64,000 bases of DNA from Polydactylus sextarius. Its lineage: Eukaryota; Chordata; Actinopteri; Polynemidae. The notes beneath the pieces were generated by a model. It saw only the letters and a list, made by a program, of their open reading frames with translations. It was not told where the DNA came from and did not search any database. A program made the translations under genes and the position numbers. Each line of letters opens with the position of its first letter. The stretch's first letter is position 1. This document shows positions 47,411-61,569 of this stretch, in pieces. Location: NCBI GenBank assembly GCA_016801845.1, contig CM028907.1, forward strand, positions 16,026,598 to 16,090,597. The letters are read 5' to 3'.

Positions 47411-50400
47411 AAAAGATGACCAATTCAATTCAAACAGTTCAAAACTTAAAGTAATTTAATGTAATTTATTATGACATAAGATAGGAAAAGCAGCTAGGGC
47501 GATGTTTGGAGTTTTTGCTTGACAAATGAATTAAAAGATAAAAACTGTATATATGTATAAATGTTTGGGATGTTTTCCTGACTTAATAATAAATTATTTA
47601 ACTAATCATTACAGGTTCCAAAATAATCTCCTCTCCCCTATAAACACATGTGAAAAAAAAAAAAAACAACAACAAACAAACATATATTGAATAAAACAAA
47701 CATCCAAGATCAACTGCCAGATACATTGATGTTTCCAATTTTAATTTGCAATCTGCTGATTTCAGTCACTCCTCATCCTCCAGCTAATTAATTAGACGAT
47801 ATAATGCCAAATACAAAACAGAATACAACATAACACAAGCGTCACTCGAATCATACTTGGACGTCGTGACCAGAAGGCAAATGTAACATGCTCATGTAAT
47901 CACAGATTATCCGATCAGACTCATCCTGACAAAAAATAAAATAACAAATCATAATACCCACATGTTTTGCAGCCCAGTTTGTATCTAAACTCTCTACAGA
48001 CTATGTTTTCTCTTCCTTTCTGCAGTTTGTTGATATATATTTTGTTCTGCTATTTGAGTAGCTTCTGGCAGTGTTCATTGATCTGCCACATGTTGTGTCT
48101 GGATGTTGTCTTGGAGATTGGGCAGGATGAAGCAGCTTATGTAAGCAACAGTTGAAGTTATCAGGGGAAGGAGAGATTTAACCACAAGACTATGTTAGAG
48201 GAAAAGTGATGAGATATTACTAATATCAACACACTCATGCTGTGCTTAAGCACATCCATGGATTCCAGAGCCCAACGGCTGATAAGAGACGCTGCTGCAG
48301 AATGGTAAATATCACTGCTCTGCATGAACATCTGTTCATTACATTCAAACTGCTGCATTACCAGCTGTGGATATTAACTTGAAACTCCTGCCATAACACC
48401 GCTCAAGCTAAGGGAAAATACAGAGGTATTTGATGTTTCTGTTATTGTCCTGCCAATTAAAATGCAGTATTCAATACACTGTGTGTCTACAGATACTTTA
48501 TTTTCTTCTTCTCTTTAGCACATTTACAGTAAAACAAAAAACAAGGAACCAATCAACCACTTATACACTATATTTAGCATTCACAATGATTTATTTTTAG
48601 TTTAAATTTATTCATGTGGTAGAGTGTTGACCCATCTGACTGAGGGAATATTAAAGGTGACAGAGAATGGCATCACAGGGTTTTGATCCTTGTTCTGTGA
48701 AGTGACATATACACAATAAAATGTTAGTTGGATCTTTTAAACTCATGGTTTGGCACCTATTTGATATCTTTTCAGGCTTAACTGGTAACCTCGTTATGAA
48801 ATGCAAGCACTTGACATTGATTGGCTGCCTTTACTGCCATTCAAATGAATGTAACTTCAGAGGCTTCAGAACACGGACAGACCGTCTCTTTACAGCTAAT
48901 CACCTTTGAAGGGGAGCAAATAGAATCACAGTGAGATACATTTTACGTAACAAACATCCGTGATCCAGATGTTTAGAATTTCTAGCATTTAGCGCATGTT
49001 TCAGAATGGGAGCAGGCTACCTTTCTACAACAAAGACAAGGTAAAAAAGTGTTTTGATTCTCAGTCACCTTTAAATAATCATTGATTTAAAAAAAAAAAA
49101 AAAAAAAAAAATCAAATATGATTGTAGGTGCTGACAAAGTAGGGGAGAATGGAGTTAGAAAACCTATTTGAAACAAACATTCCTTCAGACTCAGAAGTAT
49201 AAACTGTGTGGATTTGTTCAGCTGAAGGTCAAAGATCATGGTCAAGGTCACTGTGACCTCAAGAAATTGTTTTTGTCCATAAAATATGGATTTAAGCACT
49301 AATACACAGTTGTTAATAAAAAAAAGAGAGAAAATGATGTCAACAACAGCTTTTATGTTTCTTGTGACAGTAAAGCTTAAAAAATGTTTACAGCTAAAAC
49401 TGTTAAAGTAAAACTGCTTAAGTATGCTTTACCTCTTTAATTTGTTAAGTAGGGATTTATACATGCCGATTGACTGAACAGACAAAACGGGCTAACACCT
49501 AAAGTATGTCCAGTTGGTGGTTTTAGTAACTTTTTTTGTCTTGTTAGGAGTGGACTGTGTAAAAACTATAAACACAATGCTAACATATTATCACTCTGAA
49601 AATGTCAATTTTCTGAATGGGGCTGCAAAAAGCTTTAACATGTTAGAAAAATTAACCATGTGTCACAATTACCATTATAATAGTCACATTTTTCAGTTGC
49701 TTTATCACTGACCATGTTCAAGAGCTAGTTACTAACTTTACATGGCTGCTGTTTTGGTGTAGTCGTCCAAGAAGTCTTCTGCGGGAGGTTTTCTAATGAA
49801 AACACCTACCTACAGCTGCAAGAAACAAGGTTTGTGTCAGCAAAGTTGTTGGGCCAGAAAACCAGATGAATGAACAGAAAGATAACAAAAAAAAAAAAAC
49901 CCCGTAGAGCTGAGAGGAACTGCAGAATTGGATCCTGTGGTTATGTGGCATCTCCAACTTCTTTTTGATTACACACAATTTATCTTTTGTTAAAATAGAT
50001 ATATATTTATTAATGGAGCCTTAACCTGTCAATTATATCCACATCTTCCAATGCAAAAAAAAAAAAAAACAACTACCCAACCAACCCAAGAGGCCTGTTT
50101 AAGTTGTCTGTAACCTGTCAGCTTTTAATGCTTCACTACATGTGTGCCAATTACTGTACACAAACAGCAAGAGTTCAAACCAAGAGCAAAAAAATCCAAT
50201 ATAGTTTAAGTGTACATGGACATATGGAATAAATAAACCAATATAACAGTTTGAGTTTTAGGGGAATTAATTCAATCAGTTGAGACCACGTCTGCACTTA
50301 AACACAGCTGTTATTCTCTTAACAGTTGAGCTGCTTATTAACAATTAACAATACTTCCTACAGTATTAACCTAAAGCCTCGCTTTTTGACTAGAATAAAT

Positions 50401-50919
50401 CATAAAGGAAAAATTATTAGAACGTGTTTCCCTTGGTACATGCTGGAAGGAAACAAAGCAATAATTAATCTTCTTTATTCTAGAAACAAAATCTAAGAAA
50501 AAAAGGACATTAAAAAAAAACACAACAAAAACCACTTTCTAACACAAAATAGAAAAAGAGTCTTATGAAGAAGTGACACCTGCAGCATCAAGAGCTTAGA
50601 TCCACAATAGTCTTTAAAATGAAGGTAATAAAAAGCTGTCTATATTTGCTCATGTATCACTTACCTGGGTGATAAAGCTGAACGTTAAACAAGAGATGGC
50701 TTCTTTTTATGAGCATGTTACATCACCAGCAGGCAAAGGTCACTTCGCAACAGCTGTTTTGTGGAACATCACACCAGTTTGGAGGTAATTAATTTTAGTA
50801 AAGTAGCACAGCTACAGCAGGAAAAGGCTCTGAGGACATCGGTGACATTTTGGTGTTTGAAGTGATGTCGTTTTCAGGCCATTGAACAATATGTTGAAAA
50901 AATATTGAAGGAGGTGATT
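47405..50919. other. AT-rich DNA, no gene seen
   Basis: Contains an A run at 49089-49111 and a patch at 48618-48700 with weak tRNA-like A and B boxes (see rejected items). A GC-richer segment at 48230-48370 has no assignment. Confidence 0.45.
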
Positions 50920-51402
50920 GACTAACACTCCGTCAGCTGAAGGTGTAATTCACCGCCAGAATAATAGGGGGCGATATACCTCTTTCTGTTACGATTATCA
51001 ACTATCGCTGATAGTTTATTTACGGCCCAGCCTTGTTCCTCCACGTACAACGAACAATGGAGACACATAGAAGACATTTGTTGGAATTGGAACTGATCGA
51101 CATTGAACAACAGATCATTTTATTGTAAATGTTGAAACGAGAACTAAAGAGGAGATGCATGGCGATGTTATTGTTGTGGAAGGAATATAACCGGCAAATC
51201 AAGATTCCGGAAGTGAGGTAACTCTAGCGGACTAATCTGAGCTATGTGGTCTCTTTGAGCTCTCCATCATTTCGACAGACAGTTAAAAAGTTGGGGAGGT
51301 GCACGTAAGCTGACAGAGAGGGGGTCGTACAGGGTACGCAACAACGCAGAGCCCTCTGCATCGCTGCGTATTGATGGATATGGACGAGCATAAATCAGGC
51401 TC
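50920..51402. mobile_element. Harbinger/PIF-like transposon remnant
   Basis: CpG-rich sequence (51290-51370) with 'gggtacgcaacaacgcagag' and 'ccctctgcatcgctgcgtat' leads to a terminus ATAAATCAGGCTC (51390-51402). Read on the minus strand, this GAGCCTGATTTAT start is the style of teleost Harbinger ends. On the + strand an ORF relic starts at 51058: METHRRHLLELELIDIEQQI, then ILL, a stop, and MLKRELKRRCMAMLLLWKEY from 51128. This basic/hydrophobic pattern resembles the N-terminal part of HARBI1-like proteins. The matching opposite terminus was not found, so the element is truncated or internally deleted. The family call rests on remembered similarity. Confidence 0.5.
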
Positions 51403-54400
51403 AAGTCTAATAAAAACAGTTTTATAGTTTTATACAACTAAACACACAAGAATGAAAACACAGAAAGACAGAGAGAAAATAGTTACCATTTTGAGATGAC
51501 CACATTTAAAACTGTCTTTGCAGAAATATTGCACGAAAAAACTCACGGCATATTTGTTCGAAGACCATAGACTTGGAATTTCAATTAAATAATTCCCTGC
51601 GACATTCGAATATCAGGGCAGTACAACTCTATGAAAGATACCTGCTCAAAGCAGCAATGGTAATGAAATAAAGATTAAAAAGTACCAGTACCACAATGAA
51701 GTCAACCTTACAAAAATGAATGCAAAACTATTTGGCGAATTTAGTAGAATACAATAGAATGCAATGGCATGATAGTGAATTAATAAACACCTCTGCGGTC
51801 TTCAAAGGTTCAAATGCTCATTTTCAATGCATTTTAATACACTAAAAAGACTTTGTCATGAAAAAATTTGACTTTTTTTTTTTTAAAAAACACAGTATTA
51901 TTACATTTCATAAGGTGAGTTGTTTTGACTGAGGTTTTCAAAGGTTTTCAACCTGATAAAAGAATTTCACATGTGTCTGGGATCACAGTTTATCAAATGA
52001 GCACTTTATGGTTTGCACAAAAAAGTAGATTAAAATCTAAATTCAATATGTTTTCCACAAGACTATATTTTACCATCACTGAACTAAAAGATAACGCATA
52101 CAGCTACTGTGGTTAAGAATACACATGGATTCACTCATCTGTTAACAAACCTGGAAATATACTGCAACAAACACAAAACATACATCATAGCAATATGAGT
52201 AGTAACCACACAAAATGTGTTATTTAGCAGTTCAAAACAAGACAGCAGCTGTCTCAGTGTTAATTCAGCTCTATGCACAACTCATTTCATATAAAGAAAA
52301 AGTCTTTGCAGGTCTTCCCAAGAGAAAATCTTTTATGTCTTTACATTATAAGCTGATGGTGTGAACGCTCTTACATTAGAAGACTGATTGTTTATATTCC
52401 ACTGGCGCCTTTCGAGAAGTTGCACAATTTACTCGACAGAACGACCAGAAGTGAAATGATTTTTTTTTTTTTTGCCTACCTGATTTGAATAGAAATTGAA
52501 TTTTAGAAGTTATCTTAAGAAATTAATTATGTGCATGAAATAATGTCCCTTCATCATATTAACTGCTCTGCAGTATGACCTGCAGTTTTGAACCTTGGTT
52601 CAGTAGCCTTCAGACACATCAAAACACAGCTGAGGTCCAGCACACAGCTGCTGCTGAATGGGGGATGAAAACTTCAAACATCAACAATGTGGTTAATTCA
52701 CAGTGGGTGATTTATTTTATATTTTATTTCATTTTTTTCTAAAATTCTTTCTAAATTAAATTGAATTTCTTTGTGCATGACACTTGACATTTAAACGATA
52801 TAGGATTCCTCACCAGGGTTGCAGTTTGTAGCAAAAAAATCAGAAATAATCACCGCTATTTAATAGAAGGAAAACAACCACAATTGTTATTTTAGTTAAC
52901 TTAAGAAAAAAAAATTAGGTAACATTTTGAATATTCAATAAAGGTTCAAAAATGACACAAAAAGAGTAATGAATGAATATTTAGATTTGTCACATTTGAG
53001 CTCATGTTCAAATCTATGACAAAGTCACAGGCAAACAGCACGTTTTATTTTGACAACAGGAAATCTTTAACTGTATTGAATATTTTTATTTCATTTTTTT
53101 TAAAGTTTCTCCAAACGCAGCAAAACTTTTCAATGTCCCAGTAGCTGTAAAAATTTGCATTCAAAGGGATGTATTCATCCAAAGGGACATACTCTCTTAT
53201 AAACAATGACAAACTCTTTCATGAATAATACATTTGGTGGGACTGCTTTGAGAATGCTGAAGTTATAAGAAGACCAACCCTCCAGTATTTTAGACTCATT
53301 GTATTTTTGGAAAAAAAGAAAAAAAAAAAATGCTTGAAGACATAATTCTTTTCTTTGAGAAAATCGAGAAAAACAAGACATTGCGGTAAATATTTTAGTT
53401 GTTTGGATTTTACACAAGTGTAGCTTTTTTTTTTTTTTTTTTTTTTGCCACAGGAAACTAAAATGAAGAAGTTCAATTAAACAGTTTGTTCTAAAATGCA
53501 CTTCTCCTTAATTGCTCTATTAGTTAATTAGTTATTTGTGTTTCACCACTTGAAGTCCACATGTAATCACACTATACGGCTGCTGTTGCTGCTTTTTAGA
53601 TCTGTTGTTTTTTTTCTTTTTTTCTTTTTGTTTCTTTTTAGGGAGGGAAAACAACACATTGGTAGACGGAGCGAGTGCGACCATACATCCAAATTAGCAT
53701 CAATAAAGTAAGTTATAAGGCAATGTATGGTGACAAAGGGGCCAGGTTTCAAAAGATATTCAATATCAACTGACAGAGTGAGGTGAAAGGGAGGCGTGTA
53801 TTAACACACAAGGAACTTGCTTGACACTTTTTAATTGCCACCTTAACCTCTGGTGTCAGAGCCATTTAGTCACCACAAAGACATCTCATGCAAAAGGGAG
53901 GAGGTGGGAAAAAAATCCAAGCTGTGCACTGCATCAAACTCACTTATCCTCCTTAGCCTCTGACACTGTGTTCCCCTATAGTGCTTTGCCAATAAACCAC
54001 TAAAACTCCCTCAAGGCTCTGGTTCACACAAGCCCAAGCTGCTGTTATGACCCCTCTCACTTGGAACTGGTTACTGTGGCTCTTAATTGCCATCTTCTAT
54101 AATCTGAGCGTATTGTAGACATGTAACCACAGACAGGCATCACTGGTTGTGGACTCCACTTTAGATAACTTAAGGCTAGCTGCTCTGTGGTTTATGGTTT
54201 TTATGGTCAAGGAAAAGGTACCACATAGAAATAATGCAGGAGCCACATGATGGTAGAAACTGAAAGCCATTTAGTTTCAGTTTTTTGTTTCTTTACATCC
54301 ATCCTTTTCCACCTGCATATATCCAGTTAAAAAGAAAAACATTAAGTTACATTAGATTCCAAACAAAATGAAAAGTTAAAAGACTTTTAATGAATAAAAT

Positions 54401-56513
54401 GTGATTTCAGCTCACTGACTTTGCTGATCATTTTTAAAAGGAAGCTACATGAATTTTACACAGCAAAGTCTATTTAAGGTCTTTGAAGCCCTATACTATA
54501 GTTGTGTAAAGTATTTTGTGACTCCAGAAGAACTGTTCAATAAATTGCCTGTACAATAAAAAGTGATATATAGTGCATTGCATGATATATAATATAAAAT
54601 GATGTCACATCATCATTTGTCGGTGTTGAAGTTTTGGGCTGTTAGAAATAAGTGAGTTTGCCAGACTTCTGTAGCTAACTGTGAGTTATGTGCATAACAT
54701 ACCTAGATCTCTGAATCTGTGTTGTGGTGGGTGGATTTGACAAGAAAGAAAAATGAATGAAATATAAAACACTGATATGTCTGGTTGTGCTGCTTTGATT
54801 GATTGCAATATTGAAATCAAAATAAAAAAAAAAAAAACAAACAAACAAAAAACTGGACTTTGCTTCAAGATGAAACAGACTGTTGAAGGTGATCTGTTTT
54901 CGTTGGTCTACCTTTGCACAGTCAAACTGACTTTATTATAAAAACCTAGTCTAGTCCATTTCAGGAGGAGGAATCCCTTATAAATAATACCAATATTTAA
55001 AATAGTACCCAGCTTGTTGAAAGCAGCTTTTTACATTGAGCTGTGAGCCCAAGAAGAATAAAATATGTACAGCTGTTCCAAAAAGAGATATAAACATCTT
55101 CCATCCGAACATCTGTGAAGATGATTAGTCCTTATTTCGTGATCTCGTCATACAGGCGCCACTGTAGTTTGTGCTGTCATTTGGGTTTTGAAATTTTGCC
55201 CCATTTTTAATCAGTTATGTGGACAGAATCAATAAGAGAGAGAAAAAAAAACTCTCAGTGTTAAAAGAATATTACCTCTTCGATCTCAAAGCAATCAAGA
55301 GACCTGTTCATCATTCCAACATATTAAATTTCACTTTATGACCAGAAAAGCAATCATTTAGAAATACTTCAGGGAAATATACTAGTCACATGTTTGTCTT
55401 TTTCTTTTTTTTCCTGATTACACCTACTTAAAAATAAATAAATAAAAAAGTAGGAAAAAGTACACAGATACAACACTTTAAAAAAAAAAAACACTTCTGT
55501 AAATCTAAATATCACTACGTACCTGATGTAATATGTTATCTAAAACTGTGGTATCAGGGCTTTGGTGTGTTTCATATTCATCTGTGTTGTGGTTAGTCCT
55601 GGACAGTTCAGCAGACCATGATATTTCCTTAAACTAAATGTCATGAAGGTATTCAAGCATAAATGTCAGACTAATTCAGGGCTTGAGCTTGCAAAGGATT
55701 TGCTCAAACCGTACACGGCAATTCATCAAAGCGAAAAGGTGGCCCAAGAAGAGTGACGTCAAAAACAAATGGTCTGCAGATGCAGATCCAATTGATTTAG
55801 CAATAACAACAACAAAAAAAAAACCCTCTCTAAAATCTATCTCAATTTCAATGAAACATTGTCGCACACAGATTGTTAGAGCAAAATCTATAACTTATGC
55901 CATTTTATTATAGGTGTGTGAAATAACACTTTAGGGTATTCTGTCCTTCAAAAAGATTATTATTGACTAAATGGTTGACAGAGAATGAATTTACAGTAAC
56001 AGTAAAGGTGCAAATCAGTGGTAACTTGACACCAATACAGACATCAGACATCTAAACCATTTCCATAATTCCTTCAGGAATTGGTTTCTTTTCTTTTCAT
56101 TTTTTGAAAGTACTTAATTTTAAGTCATTCATTTCTACATGGATGTTTTAATTTCAGTCACTAGTGGTGGTCTTTGCAAACGTACACTTTAAATAAGGTC
56201 AATAAAAGAAAAAGATTCATAAATCACACTTCACCAAAGGTCACTCTTAACCTTACAGTTTACTCGACGTCAACTCACATCAGGATGCTTTCCTAAGAGC
56301 CTGTCCTCATATGAACATTGACAAGGCCATAAAGACGACAGCGTGAAGGACGCACTCACACATCCTGGTATATAAAGTTTCACTCCAGTCACTTTTTACA
56401 ACACAAAGGTCTTCTTGTATCTTCACAGTAGGGAGGAGGAGGAGGACTGAGTGGGAGCCACTGTTTGTGTGCAGGGGCATTTTACACCAAAGATGTTACC
56501 ATGATGATGAGAT
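51403..56513. other. AT-rich DNA, no gene seen
   Basis: About 5 kb with many A/T homopolymers (51878-51890, 52460-52473, 53425-53446, 54823-54837, 55480-55491). Frames such as 53175-53501 are poly-Lys/Phe artefacts of these runs. No repeat family or gene was identified. Confidence 0.45.
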
Positions 56514-57341
56514 CAGTGGTGGAAGTAACAAATTACATCAAGTCAAATTACTGTAATTAAGTACACATTTTGGGGTAGTTATACTTTTTTGATTTTTTTT
56601 TTTAACTGTGTAATTTAACTTGTAATTGAGTATAAATAATGCATTGTAATCGTCTATACTACTAATCTGCTATCTTACAAAGCCAAAGGCATGTAATGAC
56701 TAATAAGTCATTATCACATGAAAAGTGGTCATGGAACTGGCACTCATCTGGTTCCTAGGCAACACATAAATACATCATTGCAGCCAGTAAAGTTATCAAT
56801 AGATTACAAATGGGCTAGTGAAGCATGGATTGGGAGGTGGATGTGTTGGGTGGGATTGGGGAATTCAAGATTGAACTATATGATGTCAGAACTGTGCTAA
56901 GAAAGGCCACCACAACAAACAAGCTCTCAACAAGTAAACAAGACAGATTACTGGATGTGATGTTGGCAGCTGCAACCACATGTGTCCCACAAGCAACTTG
57001 TAGTCAATTTCATTGAGAATTTTTATAATATTTGAATACATTTAACAGAAAAGATGCTTTGTATTTGTTTTGAGCACAGCTGATCCATTCATATAATTGT
57101 TCAGAGAAAGCAAATGTTTCCAGCATTTCAACGACTGTTGAGAATAAATTATACATCAATTGACATATTACATCAAAAATAAAAGACTCTTAGTAGTTGT
57201 TTAGAAGAATATTTAATACTTTTACTTTTTCATTACTTTACTTTAACATTTTTTTTTACACCAGTACTTGTAGTTGAGTAATATTTTATCATGTAACAAT
57301 ACTTACTTAAGCAGAGATTTTCAGTGCTCTTTCCACCACTG
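56514..57341 (+). mobile_element. CAGTGGTGG-ended inverted-repeat element
   Basis: The left end CAGTGGTGGAAGTAAC (56514) and the reverse complement of the right end CAGTGGTGGAAAGAGC (ending 57341) share their first 11 bases. GAGAT occurs immediately outside both ends (56509-56513, 57342-57346). Subterminal text ('aattaagtacacattttggg', 56556-56575, and 'ccagtacttgtagttgagta', 57262-57281) matches a very common teleost hAT-like non-autonomous repeat. hAT elements usually duplicate 8 bp, so the 5-bp match is either a decayed longer duplication or coincidence. The interior (about 56650-57200) has no transposase motif that I recognise. Confidence 0.7.
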
Positions 57342-57410
57342 GAGATTTCTATTCTATCTTGAGACCACAATGGACACTGTTAAATCAACTGGGCTAAAGT
57401 GCTTAATTAG

Positions 57411-57443
57411 AAGTAGTAGTAGTTGTTGTAGTAGTAGTAGTAT
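57411..57443. repeat. (AGT)n trinucleotide repeat
   Basis: Eleven AGT/TGT-type units with a GTTGTT interruption. Confidence 0.9.
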
Positions 57444-59554
57444 CTCAAACCACAGTGATGAATAATTCTCAACTCAGTGTTAGGGTCTGACCAAGGTAAA
57501 TTATTTTTTTTTAATTTGGTTTCTGTTCATAGTTTAATTTGCTTTGGTATTGTGATTGTGCTCTGTGGCTATCAGCACCTCACAGGAATAGAAGAAGAAA
57601 CTGGGAGGATTTTAAGCTAAAGATGGCTTTGTGTAATATATTTTTTAAAAGACCATTTCCGTAATAAGTAACCATATAATTTTGTCTCATAATCACTGTA
57701 TGCTACTGCATTGCACATCTGACTAAGGTTGGGGGATAATGTGTTTTTAAGACAAATCCTAAGTGTATGGTGGGAGATAGTATCTGTATATGATCAAGAG
57801 AGAGCTGAGTGAGTGATATAAAGACATGAGTGTATGTGTTAATGAGATGAAGCGAAAACATCACAACAGCACATAGCCTCTTCTGTTGAGATAATCGTAT
57901 TGCATGGCATGTGATTACGCTCTGATCTCACTTTGCATTGTGAGCACCCTCGTGATCCATGAGTAGATAATCTGTGCAATTTACCCTTGTGTACAAGATG
58001 CACTTTGACTTCAAAATTGATTGGTATTTTTACAACTCTTGTGAAATGAACACACATTATATTTTGCAAGAATGCAAATTTTATTCAGTGTTAATGTCAC
58101 TAAAGACAATTGGATACAACTAATTATTTGTAATTATCCTGCTTGGATGCAGGAATGCATGAATTACTCTAACCTGAACATGGTCTCACCAGTATCTGCA
58201 GGTAGATTCCCAGAATTTGTTTGCCACCAACTTTTTATTAATTCATGTATTCATGCATTAATTATTTTCTTGCTGATTATTTGCTCATGTTAATTGTTTC
58301 ATTTGAATGGATCATATTTGAATGTGCTTTTTTTTTTTTTTTTTGCCAACAACCGTGTTACACCATCCTTTCTGTTATTATTAAATCATATTCTCATTTT
58401 CAACATTACGTTAATGTTCTAAAAACTGTTTGCAGGTTGACAAATGTGTTCTCTTGTGAAAAGAGAGTAAATGCTTTGTACTCACTGTTAAGGCAATACG
58501 AGCTACCGCAGGTTACCTTCTTAGCTGCCAAATTATGGCTTTAGTCCAGAGTTGGCAAAAATTATTATTCCACTTTTTTTTTTTTAATCCAATGGGGTTT
58601 AATTCAACATTAATAAATTTCTAAGAAGATGTAACTTAAACTGACTGGGAAACCTAATTTCATCCTCCTCACCAGACATTAAATAAGAAATTGGGCAAGA
58701 CTGGGTAAATTCTAATCAGGATTTATTTAAGGTGCTAGACTAAAATTAATACTTACCTCATGAGACAAGTGGGGTCAAATGTAAAAACGAAATTGGACTT
58801 TGTGTTAGTTCTTCCTGCAGCAATTTCTCATCTCTGCATCTTTCTTTCATGTCGACTTTACATGTGCTGCTGTACAAAAAGTTTGCCATACAAGGTAATG
58901 ACAAGCCCTAACAATTATATGTAATAAGCCACGGAATATTTATCAGCCTAAACCACAGCATGCCCCAGGATTTGTAGAATATGTATCAAATATTAATACC
59001 AATGTAATGAGTGTAGCAGTTTATAGAAGAGGGGATATGATGAGAACAGATGTTATCTAGTATGATAAATTAGACAAACACTGCTCTATCAGATATGCAT
59101 AAGTCATTGGGAGACACACAAATCCAGTTGCATTGGATTTCATTGGATCACCCAGGTTAATTTAGTTGAAAATACAGAGCAAATCAGAGGTGGAAACAAG
59201 ATCGACTTACCTTCAAAACCTCCAGTTTTGTACTGAATACACTTTTGAACTGAAAGGGAATGGACTCATTGATCCCTTGTATTGATCCCAAAAACAGACA
59301 ATATGCAGTATAATCAACATAATTTTTGATAATTATGAATATTGAACTAATGAACTGTGAATATGACACATATGGCTTTAATCACCCCCATGTCTTAATA
59401 ACTCATGATAACAACCTTATTGATAATTAAGGTTTCATATAGGAGGAGGTTAGATTATATGATTCTTCCTCAAATACTTTTGGATTTATATTCTTTTATT
59501 TTTCATGTTCCTTGTAACAAGGAAATTGATTGAAATGAATGTTAAGTGGCTTTC

Positions 59555-59558
<4 letters not shown>
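57444..59558. other. AT-rich DNA, no gene seen
   Basis: A T run lies at 58328-58344. Open frames (57839-58069, 58072-58293, 58245-58544) overlap on both strands and are unrecognised. Confidence 0.5.
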
Positions 59559-59608
<50 letters not shown>

Positions 59609-59628
59609 ATATATATATATATATATAC
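59559..59628. repeat. (CA)22 and (TA)11 microsatellite
   Basis: CA units at 59559-59602, a GAG break, then TA units to about 59628. Confidence 0.97.
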
Positions 59629-60354
59629 TGCATGCTTCATTAGACTCATGTGGATTTGAGTCTGTAGTTTAAACAGTGCAGTGGGCTTCTTGTATTACTC
59701 TGAATAAGCCACACAGAGCTTAATGTTAAAAAAATACTGGAATACAGTACCATAGTAAGATGCATTATTTCTATATTCTGTTAGAAACCAATAAGTGGTG
59801 GCTTACGGACAAATGGATGCCAAAAACATCCAACTGGAAGGTGGCCAAGCTATATTCTAGCACAGCCAGTAATCTATTTCCTGAAAGAAATCCATTAGGT
59901 TTTTAATCTCTTATTTGTAGAGGCTATCAATTTTAATGCAAGAACATTACACAAAAATAGAAGACGTAAATAAAAGACGTAAATATATACATATATCTAT
60001 ATATACATATAGAATATATTTTAAAACACAATACACAACAAACATATTCAGGAATTTGTACAATGGCTGGGAAATGATACAAACATAGCAACACGTCCAG
60101 GCTGTTCTATTTCAGGATTACACACTATCATCATTTTTGGTGAGTGCTGATATTTCTCTGTGATGGTATTAATGTCCAGCAGCAACAACCTCACTGCTCT
60201 GACAGTCATTGATCACTGATTTTTATGGGGAAAAATTGCTGAATCAGACAGGGGGCTTATTTTACTGCTATAATTGACAGAAAAATATCGATAGTCACAG
60301 ACAGATGGAGGTGGACCGAAATGAGTGAAATGATCAAGAGAAAATGTAGCATGT
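59629..60354. other. AT-rich DNA, no gene seen
   Basis: Includes a 12-base tandem of AAAAGACGTAAATA-type words near 59960-59985 and TATA-rich sequence to 60015. Confidence 0.5.
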
Positions 60355-60490
60355 TTTCATTAGGGAGTGGCTGATAACATCAGATGATTAATCACCATCT
60401 TCCCTGCTGCTGTAATCTACCACATGAGCCAGAAGAGAAACGTAGCAACCAAGCACAATAAACTCTTCTCTGTTATAAATCAGCATCGTT
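60355..60490. promoter_or_regulatory. Possible enhancer-like block with TGATTAATCA
   Basis: A perfect 10-bp palindrome, TGATTAATCA (60385-60394), of the PBX/HOX-type dyad class sits with GTAGCAACC (60441-60449, RFX-half-like) in a locally GC-richer stretch. Function is inference. Confidence 0.2.
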
Positions 60491-61569
60491 CAGTACATGG
60501 GGAAAAAAAAAAAAAAAAAAAAAATGAACATGTTTAATGTTTCAAGTGTTGATATTTCACAAGGTCACTTTTACTGAAAATATTAAAAAGAGTCTGTGTA
60601 TGATTATAATTAAAAAACATGTTGGTGGCTTGACAAAGAAAGGGGTGAAAGATATCTTTGAAGTAGGTTTTATTCCTTGAAACAAAAATGTTTAGAAAAC
60701 AACCATCGTACATAATTCATGGTGTAATTCTGCTGGAGGCACATTAAAACAAGCTTCCACAAAAGTAAAAGCTTCAGTTTTTCCTGCGTTTGCAGTGGAC
60801 TAGGGCACACTGCTCTCACAATGGCCGATACACCAAGCTGGTTTGATTTCCCTAGGGATATGAAGGCTATCATATCATGCGGCACATCATTTCAGCTCCT
60901 TCCCAGTTCAATTTATCGAGTACAAACAGGGTTCAGATCCTCAAGAATGCCTGCTTTGTGAGAAAAAAAGATAAAAAGACAGAAAGAGAGAGAGAGTAAT
61001 GATGGATAGCTAAAAAAAAACAAAAAAACAAAAAAAAAACCCAACAATAAACACGTTGGAGAGAATGTCTCATTCTCACATTTAAGCTCTGAAGCATGAA
61101 CTTCATGATCCACATGACAGGGAGAATCACTCTGCCGGTACTTACTGCTGTGGCAAAGTAGAGGAGGTGAATTAATTAGGTATGAAAAAATTGGTGAAAT
61201 GAAATGTCTGATTTTTCAATTACATTTTGCCTGCTTCACTTCTGAGCAACTTTTAATGTTTTAATATATTTTGATGGGAGACATCCTTCCAACATTAGCT
61301 CCACATATGGTGACTACACCTGCATCCTCTTCTGCACGCAGCGGTTTTATGCATAAAATACAGTACATCGTGTGCGGTACTAATTTGTCCACAGTTGTTT
61401 ACCATCTTTGGCTCAAGCTGTTCAACTTGCAAAACGGAGTCTGTATTAACCACATAGATGTGATGCAACAGAAACTGCTATCAGGATGAATCCAACCGTA
61501 CAAATGGTACGGACCTTACTAAAAACAAGTTTGTTTTTTTTTCATTATGATTTTCTTGTATGTCAGTAC
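60491..61569. other. No gene seen
   Basis: A22 run at 60503-60524 and an A-rich, interrupted tract at 61012-61041. Minus frames here (60913-61130) are artefacts of these tracts. Confidence 0.5.

Noticed and set aside
48618..48700. tRNA-like A box (GTGGTAGAGTG) and B box (GGTTTTGATCC)
   Set aside because: Boxes are degenerate and the cloverleaf does not form; no SINE tail or target duplication was found.
53175..53501. Overlapping 108- and 85-codon minus frames
   Set aside because: Driven by A/T homopolymers giving poly-Lys and poly-Phe.
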